Shown here: piece after piece, positions 55,549 to 64,000 of the stretch
Numbering within the stretch: position 1 is the first letter of the stretch
How the letters are laid out: every line of letters starts with the position of its first letter
Source of the DNA: Gemmatimonadota bacterium
Lineage (GTDB): Bacteria > Gemmatimonadota > Gemmatimonadetes > Gemmatimonadales > Gemmatimonadaceae
Assembly: GCA_026387915.1 (NCBI GenBank)
Contig: JAPLKS010000017.1
Coordinates: 248,001-312,000 of the forward strand
DNA: 64,000 nt
Direction: 5' to 3'
Translations under genes and position numbers: made by a program
Notes under the pieces: model-generated
Database searches by the model: none
What the model was told of the DNA's origin: nothing
Seen by the model: only the letters and a program-made list of their open reading frames with translations

Positions 55549-56841
55549 ATGACCGATCGTCGCACGTTCGTGAAGAGCCTGGCCGGCGCGGGTGTCTCGT
55601 TGCCGATGATGCGCGACAATGCCTTTGCGCGATTGTTCAAGGCGAACGCGATTGCTGGCGAACGGTCGCCGCTCGAGGTGGCGGAGGACGAGACGTACTG
55701 GAGTCAGATCCAGCGCGCCTTCGACGCCGACCGCACGATGATCAACTTGAACAACGGCGGCATTTCGCCGACGCCGAGCCATGTGCTCGAGCAGTTGTTC
55801 CGCGATCTGCGCTTTACCAACGAGCTGCCGGTGGAGCACATGTGGCGCGTGCTCGAGCCGCGCATGGAGAGCACGCGACGCGATCTCGCCAAGGAATTCG
55901 GATGCGACCCCGAAGAAATGGCCGTCGTGCGCAACGCCAGCGAAGCGAACGAGATCATGATTTTCGGTCTCGACCTCAAGCGCGGCGACGAAGTGTTGCT
56001 CACTAACCAGAACTATCCGCGCATGATCACCTCGTGGGAGCAGCGCGTGCGCCGCGAGGGGATTGTGCTCAAGCAGATCTCCTTCAAGGTGCCGCCGCCG
56101 AGCGACGAGTATATCGTCGAGCAGTTCCGGCAGGCGATTACGCCGCGCACCAAGGTGATTGAGGTCACGCACATCACCAACCTCACGGGCCAGATTTTGC
56201 CGGTGCGCAAGATTGTGGACATGGCGCGCCCGCTTGGCATCGAGGTGTTTGTGGACGGCGCGCACGCGTTCAATCACTTCCCGTTCAAGCGCGACGATCT
56301 CGACTGCGACTACTACGGCACGAGTTTGCATAAATGGACGCTGGCGCCGATCGGTACCGGATTCCTCTATGTGCGTCAGTCGAAGATTGCGAAGCTCTGG
56401 TCGCTGATGGGCTCAGTGAGCGCCAATCAGGCGAACATTCGCAAGTACGAAGAGATTGGCACGCACCCGCAGGCCAACTTCAATGCCGTGAGCGCGGCCG
56501 TCGCGTTCAGTCGCGGGATTGGCGCCGAACGCAAGATTGCACGGTTGCGGTATCTGCGAAATCGTTGGGCCAACCGACTCCTTGCCGAGAGCGATCGCGT
56601 GGAAGTGCTGACGCCGCTCACCGGCGAGAAGAGCGGCGCCATCTGCTTGTTCAATGTGAAGGGGATTGAGCCTGGTAAACTCGGCGGCTGGCTTCTCGAT
56701 AAGTACAAGATTGTAAACACGCCCATTGTGCATCCGGAGTTTCGGGGCATTCGCATTACGCCCAACGTGTACACGATGGTGGAGGAGATTGACACGTTTG
56801 CGGATGCGGTCACGAAGGCGATCAAGAAAGGCATTGTATAA
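55549..56841 (+). CDS. Class V aminotransferase-fold enzyme with Tat-like leader
   Basis: A 430-residue PLP enzyme of the isopenicillin-N epimerase/cysteine-desulfurase-like class V group. The PLP lysine is about 262 in GTSLHKWTLAP; the aspartate is in VDGAHAFNHF, and NNGGISPTP and NASEANE fit the family. The N-terminus DRRTFVKSLAGAGVSLP resembles a twin-arginine signal (RRxFVK plus weak hydrophobic stretch), so it may be exported folded with its cofactor. The reaction (epimerase, lyase or transaminase) cannot be fixed. It begins 7 bp after the CBM48-barrel gene. Confidence 0.85.
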   Translation: MTDRRTFVKSLAGAGVSLPMMRDNAFARLFKANAIAGERSPLEVAEDETYWSQIQRAFDADRTMINLNNGGISPTPSHVLEQLFRDLRFTNELPVEHMWRVLEPRMESTRRDLAKEFGCDPEEMAVVRNASEANEIMIFGLDLKRGDEVLLTNQNYPRMITSWEQRVRREGIVLKQISFKVPPPSDEYIVEQFRQAITPRTKVIEVTHITNLTGQILPVRKIVDMARPLGIEVFVDGAHAFNHFPFKRDDLDCDYYGTSLHKWTLAPIGTGFLYVRQSKIAKLWSLMGSVSANQANIRKYEEIGTHPQANFNAVSAAVAFSRGIGAERKIARLRYLRNRWANRLLAESDRVEVLTPLTGEKSGAICLFNVKGIEPGKLGGWLLDKYKIVNTPIVHPEFRGIRITPNVYTMVEEIDTFADAVTKAIKKGIV

Positions 56842-56864
56842 GCGTTGTTCTTTTCAGGAGTGAG

Positions 56865-57488
56865 ATGGCGGCGAAAAAGAAGGCGCTGAAGGCGAAAGGC
56901 GCGAAGGCAAAAACCGTTGCAGCGGGGAAAACTGTGAAGCGTGCCGTGCCCGCCGCCAAGGCTCAGCCGGCTGGCGGGCCGTGGGGCGCGGTGTTCTCGC
57001 CGCGCGCGAAAGGCGAGCGACGCTATTGGTTAGTGAAAAGCGAGCCCGAGGTCTTTTCGTTTGACGATCTACTCGCGGCGCCCGCGCGCACTACGTGCTG
57101 GGACGGCGTGCGCAACTATGCGGCGCGTAACTTTATGCGCGACGGCATGAAGAAGGGCGACATGGCTTTTTACTACCACTCCAACGCCGATCCGCAGGTC
57201 ATTGCCGGCATCTGCGAAGTGGTGCGCGAGGGCTACGCGGACCACACCGCCACGACGCGCGGTCACGATCACTTCGATCCCGACAGCGACGCGGCGAATC
57301 CCACCTGGATGATGGTGGATGTGCGCGCGATCGCGAAAATCCCGCAGCCGGTCTCGCTGAAAGCCATCAAGGCGCGCGCCGATCTCGCGACGATGGCGCT
57401 CATTCGCGTGAGTCGTCTGTCGGTGGTGCCGGTGACGGCGGCGGAGTGGCGCACCATCTGCATGATGGGCGGCGTGCGCGGCGAGTAA
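56865..57488 (+). CDS. EVE-domain protein with histone-H1-like tail
   Basis: A 207-residue protein. Residues about 50-205 are an EVE (PUA-like) domain: RRYWLVKSEPEVFSFDDL, WDGVRNYAARNFMRDGMKKGD, MAFYYHSN, then NPTWMMVDV. EVE domains read modified bases or RNA. The N-terminal 40 residues are Lys/Ala-rich (AAKKKALKAKGAKAKT) like a histone H1 tail and probably bind nucleic acid. It is the last gene before the 57501 terminator, 23 bp after the aminotransferase. Confidence 0.85.
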   Translation: MAAKKKALKAKGAKAKTVAAGKTVKRAVPAAKAQPAGGPWGAVFSPRAKGERRYWLVKSEPEVFSFDDLLAAPARTTCWDGVRNYAARNFMRDGMKKGDMAFYYHSNADPQVIAGICEVVREGYADHTATTRGHDHFDPDSDAANPTWMMVDVRAIAKIPQPVSLKAIKARADLATMALIRVSRLSVVPVTAAEWRTICMMGGVRGE

Positions 57489-57500
57489 GCGGTGTAGCAA

Positions 57501-57545
57501 CGACACGGGGGCGACGGCAGCAGCCGTCGCCCCCGTGTCGTTTTT
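57501..57545. terminator. Rho-independent terminator closing the sigma operon
   Basis: Perfect 18-nt arms (57501-57518, 57523-57540) with a 4-nt loop, followed by five Ts. It lies 12 bp after the EVE stop and just before the convergent decarboxylase stop. Confidence 0.9.
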
Positions 57546-57555
57546 CTGACGGATG

Positions 57556-59031
57556 TTAAGCGCTGCGTTCTGACAGCATCTCGCGCGTGATCCGAGCCAC
57601 ACCGTCGAGCAGCGTTTCGAAATCCGCCCAGGTGCTGCGATGATTCGAGCAGGCCACGCGAATGATGTAGCGTCCGCCGAGCTGTGAACCGCTTGGGACT
57701 GCGACACCGCCTTCCTGAATACGAAGCAACAGTTCTTTATTGAAATCGTCGGCTTCGCTATCCGTCGCGTTCGGCGGAATCGCGCGCCAGCAGACCACGT
57801 TGAGTGACACCGGTGCTACGACCACGACGTGCGGAATGCGCGCGAGGCGTTCTGCGAAGGCCACGGCCTGCGCCACGTTCTGCTCAATCACGTCGGCAAT
57901 GCGCGCCACCCCTTCGGCCTTGAACGTCATCCAGACCTTGAGCGCCTTGAACCCACGCGTGAGCTCGGGGCCGCGATCGGCAAAGGGCAGTCCGCCGGCA
58001 ATCACGCCACGGCCTTCGTCGCGCAAATAGGTGGGCGTAACGGCGAACGTTGACCGATGCGCCTCGGCGTCTCGTACAAGAAAGCAGGCAATCTCATAGG
58101 GGAGATAGCCCCATTTATGGAGATCAAACGCCACGGAGTCGGCGCGTTCCATGCCGGCGACGCGCGGTTTGAGCGCTGGCGAAAGCGCGGCGAGCGCGCC
58201 AAAGGCACCGTCCACGTGGAACCAGAGTTTTTCGCTCGCGGCGAGATCGGCGAGTGCGTTGAGATCGTCAATCGCACCACTGTTCACCGTGCCGGCGGAG
58301 CCAATCACGCAGATGGGACGCATGCCGGCGGCGCGATCGGCGGCAATCATGGTGCGCATGGCGTCGACATTCACGCGCAGGTCGTCGTTGACCGGCACTC
58401 GGCGCAGCGAAGCGTTCCCCATGCCGAACAGTTCGACGGCTTTTTGTGCCCAGCTGTGGATTTCGCTTGAGGTGTATACGGTGAGTCGCGGACTGTTGTG
58501 CAGTCCGGCTTCGCGCACGTCAAAGCCACAGGTGGCGTGGCGCGCCACGGCGAGTGCGAGGATGTTCGCCATGGAGCCGCCGCTGACGAGCAGCCCCGAT
58601 GAATCTTTGGGGAATCCCATCAACTCGGCGAGCCAGGCAATCACCTGCATCTCCACAAGCTTCGGTGCTTGGTCGAGCCCGGCGAGATGCGCGTTCATGC
58701 CAGCGGCCAGCATGTCGGCCATCATGCCGAGCGGCGTGCCGTTGCCTTGAATCCAACCGAAGAAGCGCGGGTGGCGATTGCCATTGGTGTACGGCAGCAC
58801 GCGCTCGGCGAACTCGGCGTACACACGTTCAATGCCCTGCGGCGTGTGCGGCACGGGCTCGGTGGTCAGCGCCTGACGCACGGCGGGCGGCAACGGCGTC
58901 CACGGGGCGCGCTCACTGAGTGTGGACATGTGGTCGAGTGCGTCATCGACCATGCGATGGGCGATGGCGCGAAACTCGTCCCAGTTGGCGGGGTCGAGCG
59001 TGAGGTCGGATTTGTGGTTGGGCGTTTGCAT
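57556..59031 (-). CDS. PLP-dependent group II decarboxylase
   Basis: A 491-residue enzyme like aromatic-L-amino-acid or tyrosine decarboxylase. It has the PxxxGxxxGNGTP-type start (PRFFGWIQGNGTPLG), LLVSGGSMANILAL, the His/Asp of WFHVDGAFGAL, and the PLP-lysine motif SVAFDLHKWGYLPYE. It decarboxylates an aromatic amino acid or related substrate to an amine. It is cytosolic and appears to be transcribed alone. The substrate (Trp, Tyr, DOPA, Phe, His or Glu) cannot be chosen. Confidence 0.9.
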   Translation of the reverse strand: MQTPNHKSDLTLDPANWDEFRAIAHRMVDDALDHMSTLSERAPWTPLPPAVRQALTTEPVPHTPQGIERVYAEFAERVLPYTNGNRHPRFFGWIQGNGTPLGMMADMLAAGMNAHLAGLDQAPKLVEMQVIAWLAELMGFPKDSSGLLVSGGSMANILALAVARHATCGFDVREAGLHNSPRLTVYTSSEIHSWAQKAVELFGMGNASLRRVPVNDDLRVNVDAMRTMIAADRAAGMRPICVIGSAGTVNSGAIDDLNALADLAASEKLWFHVDGAFGALAALSPALKPRVAGMERADSVAFDLHKWGYLPYEIACFLVRDAEAHRSTFAVTPTYLRDEGRGVIAGGLPFADRGPELTRGFKALKVWMTFKAEGVARIADVIEQNVAQAVAFAERLARIPHVVVVAPVSLNVVCWRAIPPNATDSEADDFNKELLLRIQEGGVAVPSGSQLGGRYIIRVACSNHRSTWADFETLLDGVARITREMLSERSA

Positions 59032-59188
59032 GGCGGGAACTCTAGCGATGGTTCAGGGGCGAAGCGACTTGAAGTTGGCTCGGGGGCATGTCGGCGTGAC
59101 TTTCCATTTGTCACCAGCATACAGGTTACGTAGTTTACAGAAGTCTGTTCGCCGAGTCGGCTGTATAACACCCCCCGTCGGAGGATTT

Positions 59189-59749
59189 ATGACAGGTCTT
59201 CACGCGCTGTGGTTGCCGATTGTGTTGTCGGCTGTGGCGGTATTCGTGTTGAGTTCGCTGGTGCACATGGTGCTGCCCTGGCACAAAAGCGACTATCGCA
59301 CGCTGGAGCGGGAAGCGGACGTGATGTCGGCACTGCGCCCATTCAATCTGAGCGCTGGTGACTATATGGCACCGCGGCCCTCGTCGATGGCCGATATGAA
59401 GTCGCCGGAGTTCCAGGCGAAAGCCAAGCAGGGGCCACGGTTCATACTGACGATGTTGCCACCGGGCGATTTTGGCATGGCGAGTCAACTGGCGACGTGG
59501 TTTGTGTATTCGCTCGTGATCGGCACGCTGGCCGCGTATGTGACGGGGCGCGCCTTGCCGCCCGGTGCTTCGTACCTCGAGGTGTTTCGCTTTGCCGGCG
59601 TGACGACCTTCAGCTGCTACGCCATGGCGCTGCCGCAGACGTCCATCTGGTACGGTCGCGCCTGGCGAATCACGCTCGCGTCGGCGGCGGACGGGTTACT
59701 CTACGCGCTGTTTACCGCCGGGATCTTTGGTTGGCTCTGGCCCAGATAA
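59189..59749 (+). CDS. Membrane protein with about four TM helices
   Basis: A 186-residue protein with TM segments near residues 5-25, 95-115, 130-148 and 165-183. A hydrophilic loop (about 30-90) includes HMVLPWHKSDYRTLEREADV. GGAGG 4 nt before the ATG at 59189 sets the start. No family is recognised. It lies alone between the divergent decarboxylase and the VPS10-type gene; a hairpin at 59787-59815 follows it. Confidence 0.65.
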   Translation: MTGLHALWLPIVLSAVAVFVLSSLVHMVLPWHKSDYRTLEREADVMSALRPFNLSAGDYMAPRPSSMADMKSPEFQAKAKQGPRFILTMLPPGDFGMASQLATWFVYSLVIGTLAAYVTGRALPPGASYLEVFRFAGVTTFSCYAMALPQTSIWYGRAWRITLASAADGLLYALFTAGIFGWLWPR

Positions 59750-59786
59750 CGGGCGGCAGAGTGGGTGGTAGGGGGAAGTACGGGTG

Positions 59787-59815
59787 CGGGCGCGTAGCCA
59801 CCGGCTGCGCGCCCG
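59787..59815 (+). terminator. Hairpin after membrane-protein gene
   Basis: Two 13-nt arms (59787-59799, 59803-59815) with one wobble pair and a 3-nt loop, 37 bp after the stop. The T-run is weak (GTTTGTG). Confidence 0.5.
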
Positions 59816-59890
59816 TGCCGCGTTTGTGACAATGCCGTACATTCTCTGCCGTCGCTCAAACCGTCGAACGGCCCATTCCGAGGCAATCTG

Positions 59891-62800
59891 ATGCGTGCTT
59901 TCTCGTGTGTGCGTGTAGTGTCCGCGCTGGTTCTGTCGGCGTGTATCGCCGTTCCCGCGCTCGCGCAGCGCGGCGGTGGGCGCGGCGGTAGTGGTGGCGC
60001 ACAGGCGGTGCAGCCGCCGCGCTTCGACTATGTGGGACCCGACAACGGCGGGCGCATTGCATCGGTGGCGGGCATCCCCGGCGATTCCATGACCTACTAC
60101 TTCGGTGCGGCCTCCGGTGGCGTGTGGAAGACCACCGACGGCGCGCGCACTTTTCAGCCGATCTTTGACGACCAGTCGTCGCAGGCCATTGGCGCGCTCG
60201 CCGTGGCACCGTCCAACTCACGTGTGGTGTGGGCGGGGACCGGTGAAGCGTGGGCCATTCGCGACGCCGACGTCATGGGCGACGGCGTGTACAAATCCAA
60301 CGACGCTGGCGCGACGTGGACGAACATGGGGCTCAAGGAAACGGGGCGCATTGGCAAAATCATTGTGCATCCCACCAACCCCAACATCGTCTACGTCTGC
60401 GCACTCGGCCGCGCGACGGGGCCGCAGCAGGAGCGCGGCGTGTATCGCACCACGGACGGCGGCACCAACTGGCAACGGGTGCTTTTTGTCAATGAAAACA
60501 CAGGCTGCTCTGGGTTATCGATCGACAAGAGCGATCCGAAAAATCTTATTGCTGGCACGTGGGAAGTGGTGATGCACACGTACGCCATGTACAGCGGCGG
60601 CGCGGGCAGTGGTGTGTACGTCTCGCACGACAGCGGTTCCACCTGGGCACGGCAGTCTGATGCGGCGGGGATGCCCAAGTCGCCACTCGGCAAAGTGGAT
60701 GTGGCCATCGCGCCGTCGAACGGCAAGCGGATGTACGCGCTCATTCAAACGCCCACGCAGGGCTCCGTGTGGCGCAGCGACGACGGCGGCAAGAAGTGGA
60801 AAGTGGTGAGTTGGGATCGCTCGCTCATTGGGCGCGCGGGCTACTACATCCGTATTGACGTCAATCCGCAGAACGATCTCGAAGTGTTGATTGCCAACTC
60901 CACCTTCAAGCGCTCGTACGACGGCGGCGAAACGTGGCCGCTCAGCGATCGCGGGTGTGGCGATTGCCACGATATCTGGATGGATCCGCGCAATCCGTCG
61001 CACTGGGTGACCACGGGTGACGGCGGCGCCGGCATCACGCGCAATCACGGCGTGAGCTTCAATCAGTTCTCGCTCCCCGTGGGGCAGATGTACCACGTGG
61101 CGATCGACGACCAAATGCCGTACTGGATCTACAGCAACAAGCAAGACGACAGCCGCTCGGTGCGCGCCTCGAGCGCGGCGCAGATGACGGTGAGCAATGT
61201 GCCTGGCTATGGGCGCGGCGGTGCGCGCGGAGCAGGGGCGGGGCGTGGCGGTGCGGCCAGTGCCCCTGACGGAGACAACGCGGCTGCAGACTTCGGCGGC
61301 TTCGGGGCTCGAGGCGGTGGCGTATCGCCATGGCAGGGACCGCTCGGTGGCTGCGAATCGGGTTTCACGATTCCAACGCCTGGCAACACCGACGTCGTGT
61401 GGGCCACCTGCTACGGAAACACGGTCACGCGTTACGATCATAAAATGGGGCAGGTGCGTTCGGTGAGTCCGTGGCGGCACACGCTCGACTTTGAACCGAA
61501 CAATTCCAAGTATCGCTGCCACTGGACGCCGCCACTCGCCATTGATCCGTTCGATCCGCAGACCGTGTACTACGGCTGTCAGGTGATTTTCAAAACGTCG
61601 AACGGCGGACAGAGCTGGAACGTGATCAGTCCCGATTTGTCCACCAACGATCCCACGCGCATCGTCTCGAGCGGCGGCATCATCGGCGACAACCTCGGCC
61701 AGTTCTACGGCGAAGTGGTCTTTTCGATTGCGCCAAGTGAGATCAAGCGCGGCTTGGTGTGGGCTGGCACGAACGACGGCAAGATCTGGTACACCGCCGA
61801 CGGCGGCAAGCAGTGGAACGATGTGAGCAAGAACGTCACGGGGATGGCGCCGTGGGCCACGATTCGTCGCATTGAACCGTCGCGCTTCGATGCCGGCACC
61901 GCGTATGTGGTGGCGGATTACCACATGATGGACGACCGCAAGCCGTACATCTTCAAGACCGCCGACTTTGGCAAGACGTGGACGCGCATCAGCGACGGGC
62001 TTCCACAGGATCATCCGCTCGCGTACGCCATGAGCATTGCCGAAAACCCGAATCGCAAGGGTATGCTCTTTGCGAGCACGGGGCACGAAATATTCTATTC
62101 GCTCAACGATGGTGCCAAGTGGACGAAGCTCGACGCCGGGCTTCCGGCGGCGCCGGCGTCGTGGATCACCATCAACAAGCACCAGCACGATGTGGTCGTC
62201 TCGACCTATGGGCGCGGGCTCTGGGTGCTGCGCGACATCACGCTGTTGGAGCAATCGGACAAGCAGGTGGCCGACGCCCCGATTCGTATTTTTGAACCGC
62301 GTCCCGGCCTTCGCACGGCGCGCGGTGGAAGTGCGGATGTCACCTTCACGCTCAAGGACGCGCCGCGCGATTCGCTCGCCATTGAGATTGTGGACTCGGC
62401 TGGTACGGTGGTGCGCACCCTGCGGACGCTGGCGCGTGCCGGCACCAATCGCGTGACGTGGGATCTGCGGCACGAAGGGCCCAAACAGCCGGAGTTGCGC
62501 ACGACGCCGCCCGATAACCCGCGCATTTGGGACGAGCCGCGCTTCAAGAACAAAGACACGCGCATTGTCGATCACTGGGGCATTCAGCAACCGCAGCGCG
62601 CGGGTGCCTTGGCGGCGCCGGGGCGGTATTCCGTGAAAATCGTGTCAGGTAACGCCACGGCGACGCAGGCATTCACGGTGGCCAAGGATCCCTCGTTGCC
62701 GAGCAACATCGCGGATTTGCAGGCGGCCACGTCGGCGCAGGTGCGGGCGGTGAGCGCCATTAATGGCACGGTGGATCTCATCAACCGGCTTGAGGTGTTG

Positions 62801-63208
62801 CGTAAGCAGATCGAGGATCTCACTGCGGCCGACGGCACGAGCGCAGCCACCAAGGCGCGACTCGCGGAGGTGGAGGCGAAAGCGCTCGAAGTGGAGCTGC
62901 AGTTACTGTCGCGCACTGAGCTCCACAGCGACGACAAGTGGTTCACCGAACGGCACAAACTCTACCTCGGGTTGATCTGGCTGTCGGCCGAGGTGGGTAC
63001 GGGCGGCGGCGACGTGGCGGGCGGCGCTGAGTATCGGCCGACGGACGCGCAGGCGGCCACGCTCGGGGAGCTCGAAAAGGATCTGAGCGTGGCGAAAGCC
63101 GCGTTCACGAAGCTGATGGAGAAGGACGTGAAGGCCTTCAACGCGGCAAAGGGACCACAGTTGTCCGACATTCTGGCCAAAAAGGCGGTGCCGGCGATCC
63201 TGCCGTAG
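59891..63208 (+). CDS. Secreted VPS10/BNR-repeat exoprotein, 1105 aa
   Basis: A very large exported protein: signal peptide (MRAFSCVRVVSALVLSACIAV to about residue 26), a Gly/Arg-rich linker (RGGGRGGSGG), then many BNR/sortilin-type blades. Repeats of the form GGVWKTTDGARTF, GVYKSNDAGATWTN, VYRTTDGGTNWQRV, SHDSGSTWARQ and WRSDDGGKKWKV run to about residue 780. A Gly/Arg-rich insert (about 436-485) interrupts the propeller. The C-terminal part has Fn3-like and coiled-coil segments (about 800-1070). Proteins of this type are common in Gemmatimonadota and related phyla; glycan or peptide binding is likely but catalysis is unproven. Confidence 0.85.
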   Translation: MRAFSCVRVVSALVLSACIAVPALAQRGGGRGGSGGAQAVQPPRFDYVGPDNGGRIASVAGIPGDSMTYYFGAASGGVWKTTDGARTFQPIFDDQSSQAIGALAVAPSNSRVVWAGTGEAWAIRDADVMGDGVYKSNDAGATWTNMGLKETGRIGKIIVHPTNPNIVYVCALGRATGPQQERGVYRTTDGGTNWQRVLFVNENTGCSGLSIDKSDPKNLIAGTWEVVMHTYAMYSGGAGSGVYVSHDSGSTWARQSDAAGMPKSPLGKVDVAIAPSNGKRMYALIQTPTQGSVWRSDDGGKKWKVVSWDRSLIGRAGYYIRIDVNPQNDLEVLIANSTFKRSYDGGETWPLSDRGCGDCHDIWMDPRNPSHWVTTGDGGAGITRNHGVSFNQFSLPVGQMYHVAIDDQMPYWIYSNKQDDSRSVRASSAAQMTVSNVPGYGRGGARGAGAGRGGAASAPDGDNAAADFGGFGARGGGVSPWQGPLGGCESGFTIPTPGNTDVVWATCYGNTVTRYDHKMGQVRSVSPWRHTLDFEPNNSKYRCHWTPPLAIDPFDPQTVYYGCQVIFKTSNGGQSWNVISPDLSTNDPTRIVSSGGIIGDNLGQFYGEVVFSIAPSEIKRGLVWAGTNDGKIWYTADGGKQWNDVSKNVTGMAPWATIRRIEPSRFDAGTAYVVADYHMMDDRKPYIFKTADFGKTWTRISDGLPQDHPLAYAMSIAENPNRKGMLFASTGHEIFYSLNDGAKWTKLDAGLPAAPASWITINKHQHDVVVSTYGRGLWVLRDITLLEQSDKQVADAPIRIFEPRPGLRTARGGSADVTFTLKDAPRDSLAIEIVDSAGTVVRTLRTLARAGTNRVTWDLRHEGPKQPELRTTPPDNPRIWDEPRFKNKDTRIVDHWGIQQPQRAGALAAPGRYSVKIVSGNATATQAFTVAKDPSLPSNIADLQAATSAQVRAVSAINGTVDLINRLEVLRKQIEDLTAADGTSAATKARLAEVEAKALEVELQLLSRTELHSDDKWFTERHKLYLGLIWLSAEVGTGGGDVAGGAEYRPTDAQAATLGELEKDLSVAKAAFTKLMEKDVKAFNAAKGPQLSDILAKKAVPAILP

Positions 63209-63245
63209 CTGCGGGGGTGGGGAAATCAGGGAATTTGAGGGTATT

Positions 63246-63276
63246 TTGAACCCGATTCCGACCTGCTGCGTATATA
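63246..63276 (+). promoter_or_regulatory. Candidate -35/-10 promoter before TonB receptor
   Basis: TTGAAC (63246-63251) and TATATA (63271-63276) are separated by 19 bp, in a region otherwise poor in A/T. A transcript starting here would open almost directly with the 63286 hairpin and have a 5' leader of about 130 nt. The spacing is long, so support is moderate. Confidence 0.35.
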
Positions 63277-63285
63277 GGTTAAGGA

Positions 63286-63315
63286 GCCGCCGGTTCCCCG
63301 AGGGGGACCGGCGGC
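63286..63315 (+). terminator. Hairpin between VPS10-type gene and TonB receptor
   Basis: Two 14-nt arms (63286-63299, 63302-63315) with one G.T wobble and a very short loop, followed by CCTTTTA. It may end the VPS10-type transcript, or form the 5' end of the receptor mRNA given the promoter just upstream. Confidence 0.55.
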
Positions 63316-63416
63316 AACCTTTTACTAGCCTCGTGGTGTCTCACTACTCGCAGGAACCACGGGCCTCAGGGGCAGAGGACCGCCCCCCGCTCTATCCACT
63401 ATCCGCCCCTCCCTCC

Positions 63417-64000
63417 GTGTCGTTGCGCCGCCTGCAGTTTCTGCTCTGCGTGTTATTCCTGATTGCCGCCAAGCCGCTCGCCGCCCAAACGGACGTGATC
63501 CGCGGCAAGGTGATCAACCAAGATTCGGTCCCGATCGAAGGGGTGCGGGTCACTGTCACGTCGATCTCTGGCGCGGTGAACCGGCAGGCCCGTACCGATA
63601 AGGGCGGCCGCTTTACCGTCACCTTTCCGAATGGCGAGGGCGACTATTTCGTCACCTTCAATCAGATCGGCTACGCGCAGAAGCGATTTGAGGTCAAGCG
63701 CACGGCGGATCAGGATATCCTGATCGCCGACGCCAAGTTGAGTCGCTCGCAGGAGCTCGACGCGATGCGCATTACCGGCTCTCGCGATCGTGTAGATCGC
63801 AACGATGCCAACAAAGACATCTCCGGGACGGAGAAGGCCGTCAACACGTCGGCGCTCGCGGCCGACCAACTCGGCAACTTGGCCGCGATGGCGGCGTCGC
63901 TTCCCGGCGTGACGCTCATTCCCGGCGCTGACGGCGATCCGTCGGGCTTCTCCGTGCTCGGCCTCTCCGCCGATCAGAGCAGCACGACGCTGAACGGCGC
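63417..64000 (+). CDS. TonB-dependent receptor, N-terminal part, cut by window edge
   Basis: From a GTG at 63417-63419 the frame is open to the end of the window (194 codons). It encodes a signal peptide (SLRRLQFLLCVLFLIAAKPL, then AAQ) and a carboxypeptidase-regulatory-like domain: VIRGKVINQDSVPIEGVRVT, then RTDKGGRFTV and YFVTFNQIGYAQKRFEV. The start of the plug domain (MAASLPGVTLIPGADG, SVLGLSADQSSTTLNG) follows. The order is the same as in the receptor at 37617-39977. The ligand is unknown. A hairpin and a candidate promoter lie in the 208 bp upstream. Confidence 0.85.
   Translation, partial: MSLRRLQFLLCVLFLIAAKPLAAQTDVIRGKVINQDSVPIEGVRVTVTSISGAVNRQARTDKGGRFTVTFPNGEGDYFVTFNQIGYAQKRFEVKRTADQDILIADAKLSRSQELDAMRITGSRDRVDRNDANKDISGTEKAVNTSALAADQLGNLAAMAASLPGVTLIPGADGDPSGFSVLGLSADQSSTTLNG

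Noticed and set aside
60515-62590. A 691-codon minus-strand frame opposite the VPS10/BNR gene
   Set aside because: The BNR repeats lie on the plus strand; the antisense frame is Arg/His-rich with no motif.

Overview
The window is G+C-rich bacterial chromosome, about two-thirds G+C by eye, with about 55 genes packed tightly on both strands and no rRNA, tRNA, CRISPR array or prophage that I can see. The gene repertoire best fits Gemmatimonadota or a close relative. It has many secreted exopeptidases (M14, M24, M61, plus a cytosolic M42), two secreted amidohydrolases, a VPS10/BNR-type exoprotein, TonB receptors with an N-terminal carboxypeptidase-regulatory-like domain, a duplicated orphan MacB/FtsX permease, and sigma-factor genes next to glycogen-binding (CBM48) proteins. 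This phylum assignment is inference from gene content only.

Layout. 1-4197 (minus): a five-gene run histone-deacetylase-like, alpha/beta hydrolase, unknown, polX, nth (cut by the window edge). 4331-5785: HEAT-repeat protein. 5810-8923 (minus): amidohydrolase, small membrane protein, M42 aminopeptidase, with coupled starts. 9082-12647: glycerophosphodiesterase, then an OPT transporter overlapping a duplicated-domain unknown. 12745-19108: three secreted peptidases (M61, M24, M14). 19298-23250: EAL phosphodiesterase, Gly-rich secreted protein, and a two-gene sodium:solute symporter unit. 23258-26518 (minus): acyl-CoA dehydrogenase and a secreted, C-terminally membrane-anchored beta-lactamase-fold hydrolase with a palindromic operator. 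26670-32546 (minus): metF-metH followed 6 bp later by a receiver-EAL protein, with a tandem repeat forming the end of metF. 32832-37517: MFS carrier, large MacB-like permease, and an IS5-family element whose transposase needs a -1 frameshift.

37617-45320 is dominated by likely copper handling: TonB receptor, a short Cys/His protein, SCO1, two PCuAC copper chaperones (one fused to cytochrome c) and a Cys/His-rich secreted protein. A MacA-like adaptor and its ATPase sit in the middle on the other strand. 45447-52411: amidohydrolase, HNH nuclease with a basic tail, a CPBP protease followed by a lipoprotein and a 61-residue membrane peptide, and a YggU/YggT/aldehyde dehydrogenase group.

52616-57488 (plus) is the most interesting unit. 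An ECF sigma factor overlaps a single-pass membrane protein with an external CBM48 domain, which overlaps a secreted helical protein. Next comes an apparent outer-membrane barrel ending in a second CBM48 domain, then a class V aminotransferase with a Tat-like leader and an EVE-domain protein with a histone-H1-like tail. One strong terminator closes the run. I read it as an undescribed cell-surface signalling operon that may sense glucan. The window ends with a decarboxylase, a membrane protein, an 1105-residue VPS10/BNR exoprotein and the start of another TonB receptor.
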